Shown here piece by piece: positions 44,754 through 46,107 of a DNA stretch of 46,107 nucleotides. The notes under the pieces were generated by a model, which was given only the letters and a program-made list of their open reading frames with translations, was not told the DNA's origin and did no database searches. Location: positions 1-46,107 of the forward strand of contig JACQUZ010000158.1 of NCBI GenBank assembly GCA_016210055.1, written 5' to 3'. The first letter of the stretch is position 1, and each line of letters begins with the position of its first letter. Made by a program: the position numbers and the translations under genes. Source of the stretch: Deltaproteobacteria bacterium (lineage in GTDB: Bacteria > Myxococcota_A > Polyangia > Haliangiales > SHYZ01).

Positions 44754-45596
44754 TTACTGGCACTGTGCTCCGACGCAGAAACTGGTCGGATACTTGGTGT
44801 GACAAAGGAGACAAGCTTTCGCGATGTCCACTTGCTTGCGGAAAGTCGCGCCGGATCGATTTCCGAACTGCCCGGCAAGGTCCACCGTGCCGTGGCAGAA
44901 CACGCAATTGACCGAGGCGTGGCCGCCCGTGGTAGCGCCGAGCGAATGGAACGGCGGCTTGGCGGGATCGCGCGACAACTCGCTCTTGCGAGCGCCGTGG
45001 CAAGCCTGGCAGTTGGCAACCTGGAAGGTCGCATGGTCCTTGGTGTGGAGGGTCGTGAGGTTGAGCCTGTCTACGTCATAGCGCCGAATCCGGAGCTCGA
45101 AGTCGAGCGTTGCCCCGGCGACGGCCGACGTCCAGTCGCTCGTTACGGCGACAGTCTCGGAGGCGGTCATGGTGTTGCCGGCAAGCACCAGAGATGGCGC
45201 CTTCGCCGTGAAGCGATAGAGGCCAGTCGGCAGATCTTGGAAGGTCGCGCGACCACTGGCGTTGGTGGTGGCTGATGCGCCGCCTGGCTCCGCGACGACC
45301 GACGCGCCCGCGATGTCCGCTCCGCTGGAGAAATCCCGCAGGTGGACGACGACCGTCGTCTTGCTCGTGCCTGGATCGCCTTTTTCGCCGTCCTTGCCAG
45401 GCAAGCCGTCCTTGCCGTCGGTACCAGGCAGGCCGTCCTTGCCGTCAGTACCAGGCAGTCCATCCTTGCCGTCAGTACCAGGCAGTCCATCCTTGCCAGG
45501 TAGTCCGTCCTTGCCGGATACGCCTGGCTCTCCTTTCTCACCGGTACAGGCCGCTAATAACAGAACAACCGGAAGCATGATTTGTCGAGTGCGCAT
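44754..45596 (-). CDS. triheme c-type cytochrome lipoprotein with collagen-like stalk
   Basis: This is a 280-residue predicted lipoprotein. The lipobox LAAC gives Cys17. Residues 19-78 are 20 uninterrupted Gly-X-Y triplets (GEK, GEP, GKD, GLP, GTD types), a collagen-like stalk. Residues about 80-180 form a carboxypeptidase-regulatory-like beta-sandwich (GASVVAEPGGASATTNASGRATF). The C-terminal part has three CXXCH haem sites, starting at Cys196 (CQACH), Cys231 (CVFCH) and Cys262 (CLLCH), and ends with two more Cys. The stalk should trimerise and hold up to nine haems per trimer away from the membrane. As first gene of the molybdoenzyme operon it is probably its electron donor or acceptor. Trimerisation and electron path are inferred. 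Confidence 0.9.
   Translation of the reverse strand: MRTRQIMLPVVLLLAACTGEKGEPGVSGKDGLPGKDGLPGTDGKDGLPGTDGKDGLPGTDGKDGLPGKDGEKGDPGTSKTTVVVHLRDFSSGADIAGASVVAEPGGASATTNASGRATFQDLPTGLYRFTAKAPSLVLAGNTMTASETVAVTSDWTSAVAGATLDFELRIRRYDVDRLNLTTLHTKDHATFQVANCQACHGARKSELSRDPAKPPFHSLGATTGGHASVNCVFCHGTVDLAGQFGNRSGATFRKQVDIAKACLLCHTKYPTSFCVGAQCQ
45399..45479 (-). repeat. three 27-bp repeats encoding the collagen-like stalk
   Basis: Three near-identical 27-bp units in direct succession encode GTDGKDGLP (residues 40-66). Copies differ at silent positions only. The repeat can expand or contract in frame by slippage and so change stalk length without breaking the gene. Confidence 0.85.
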
Positions 45597-45646
45597 GGCA
45601 CGGGCCCCTCATGCACTCGCCATGCCCGCGTGCACCGGCTGCTCAC

Positions 45647-45662
45647 TGCATGGGAACCACCA
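45647..45662 (-). promoter_or_regulatory. weak sigma-54-like element upstream of the cytochrome operon
   Basis: On the minus strand TGG-N10-GCA (16 bp) has GG and GC at sigma-54 spacing and TGCA at the -12 end, but the -24 side is poor. It lies about 50 nt before the cytochrome ATG and close to a Fis-type HTH of the kind found in sigma-54 activators. Weak candidate. Confidence 0.22.
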
Positions 45663-45776
45663 GGGAACACGTGACCCGACGAATTCCTTCGCGATCTTGG
45701 TGACGCGTGCTCGTCACTCAGGACGATTCTGCTGGCGAGATCTCGTCAGGGCCTTGCGCCCGAAGTCGAGCGCTCA

Positions 45777-46010
45777 TCAATCCTCGCCGGTTCCCGAGTG
45801 ACCATTGCGGGCGACCGCAAGGCGGCTGCGTAGGGTGGTGCGGGACATTTGCAGGATCTCGGCGGCCTGCACCTGATTCCCTGTACTCTTGGTCAAAGCC
45901 CAGTCCATGAGCTTACGCTCGCAGGTAGCCATCACGTCATTGAACGCGACCGTGGAAAGGCCCTCCAGGTGAAGCGAAACGATTTCGCGATCGGCCTTAG
46001 CACTACTGCG
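45777..46010 (-). pseudogene. Fis-type HTH fragment, NtrC-like C-terminus
   Basis: An open stretch of 77 codons before the TGA at 45777-45779 encodes a clear Fis/NtrC C-terminal DNA-binding domain. Its core is FNDVMATCERKLMDWAL, GNQVQAAEILQMSRTTLRSRL. In-frame TGA at 46011-46013 cuts it from anything upstream, and the only standard starts are GTG 45935 and ATG 45932, without a ribosome site. The AAA+ domain normally preceding such a sequence in sigma-54 activators is absent in this frame. It is probably the remnant or frameshifted end of such an activator, once linked to the cytochrome operon. A genuine small Fis-like protein of about 52 residues is the alternative. Confidence 0.5.
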
Positions 46011-46107
46011 TCAACCGCATGATCAGCTGCCGAGGGGCTGAATACCGTCGCGAAGAAAGCTGGATCATTTCGATCACTTAGCGGTTTTCTCGTCGAGAAA
46101 GTTGGAC

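Noticed and set aside
45363..45542. Short repeats that might be read as a CRISPR array
   Set aside because: Units are contiguous, without spacers, and encode Gly-X-Y triplets in a coding frame.
46074..46106. Minus-strand frame ending in NFLDEKTAK as the end of another gene
   Set aside because: Only 11 codons are inside the window; too short to support.

Overview
This is a GC-rich, densely packed bacterial window with GTG starts and many overlapping genes. It has many lipoprotein signal peptides, several followed by Asp/Ala-rich linkers. That style, plus the gene content, suggests Myxococcota (the former Deltaproteobacteria, myxobacterial side). This is an inference from style and content; no rRNA or other taxonomic marker is present. 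No tRNA, CRISPR array, insertion sequence or integrase was seen.

Layout. (1) 149-12147, minus strand: a seven-gene operon for starch/maltodextrin use in which every junction overlaps. It runs isoamylase-like lipoprotein, outer-membrane porin, GH13-CBM20 lipoprotein, MalK-like ATPase, a fused solute-binding protein/MalF permease, MalG permease and a second GH13 lipoprotein. (2) 12236-18602, minus: a TetR regulator followed by acyl-CoA dehydrogenase, MaoC-type hydratase, long FabG-type reductase and FadI-type thiolase, which is a full fatty-acid beta-oxidation set. Two tandem palindromes lie at the tetR start. (3) 18718-26097, plus: a 2459-residue predicted lipoprotein ending in a transglutaminase-like domain with an intact Cys-His-Asp triad. 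(4) 26127-31591: a small protein with two HTH units (minus), then an OprO/OprP-like porin and a CehA/McbA-type PHP metallohydrolase lipoprotein (plus). (5) 31604-34378, minus: HAD phosphatase, organophosphate:phosphate-antiporter-like MFS protein and a small lipoprotein. (6) 34637-38206, plus: pyruvate:ferredoxin/flavodoxin oxidoreductase. (7) 38225-40442, minus: feoAB iron(II) transport behind a good candidate Fur box. (8) 40612-45596, minus: an anaerobic-respiration-type operon of collagen-stalked triheme cytochrome lipoprotein, Tat-exported molybdopterin oxidoreductase, four-cluster ferredoxin subunit, TorD-like chaperone and TatA. A Fis-type HTH fragment lies upstream at 45777-46010.

How it fits together. 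The cell appears to degrade alpha-glucans outside the inner membrane, import the oligosaccharides and oxidise fatty acids. It makes acetyl-CoA from pyruvate with an oxygen-sensitive enzyme, takes up ferrous iron and respires with a molybdenum enzyme, so it is probably a facultative or strict anaerobe. The most unusual system is region 8. A molybdenum enzyme is paired with a lipid-anchored cytochrome whose three c-type haem sites sit behind 20 uninterrupted Gly-X-Y triplets, and no NrfD/PsrC-type quinol-oxidising membrane subunit is encoded beside it. The giant transglutaminase lipoprotein and the MalE-MalF fusion are the next most notable items. No stretch longer than 300 bases lacks a gene.
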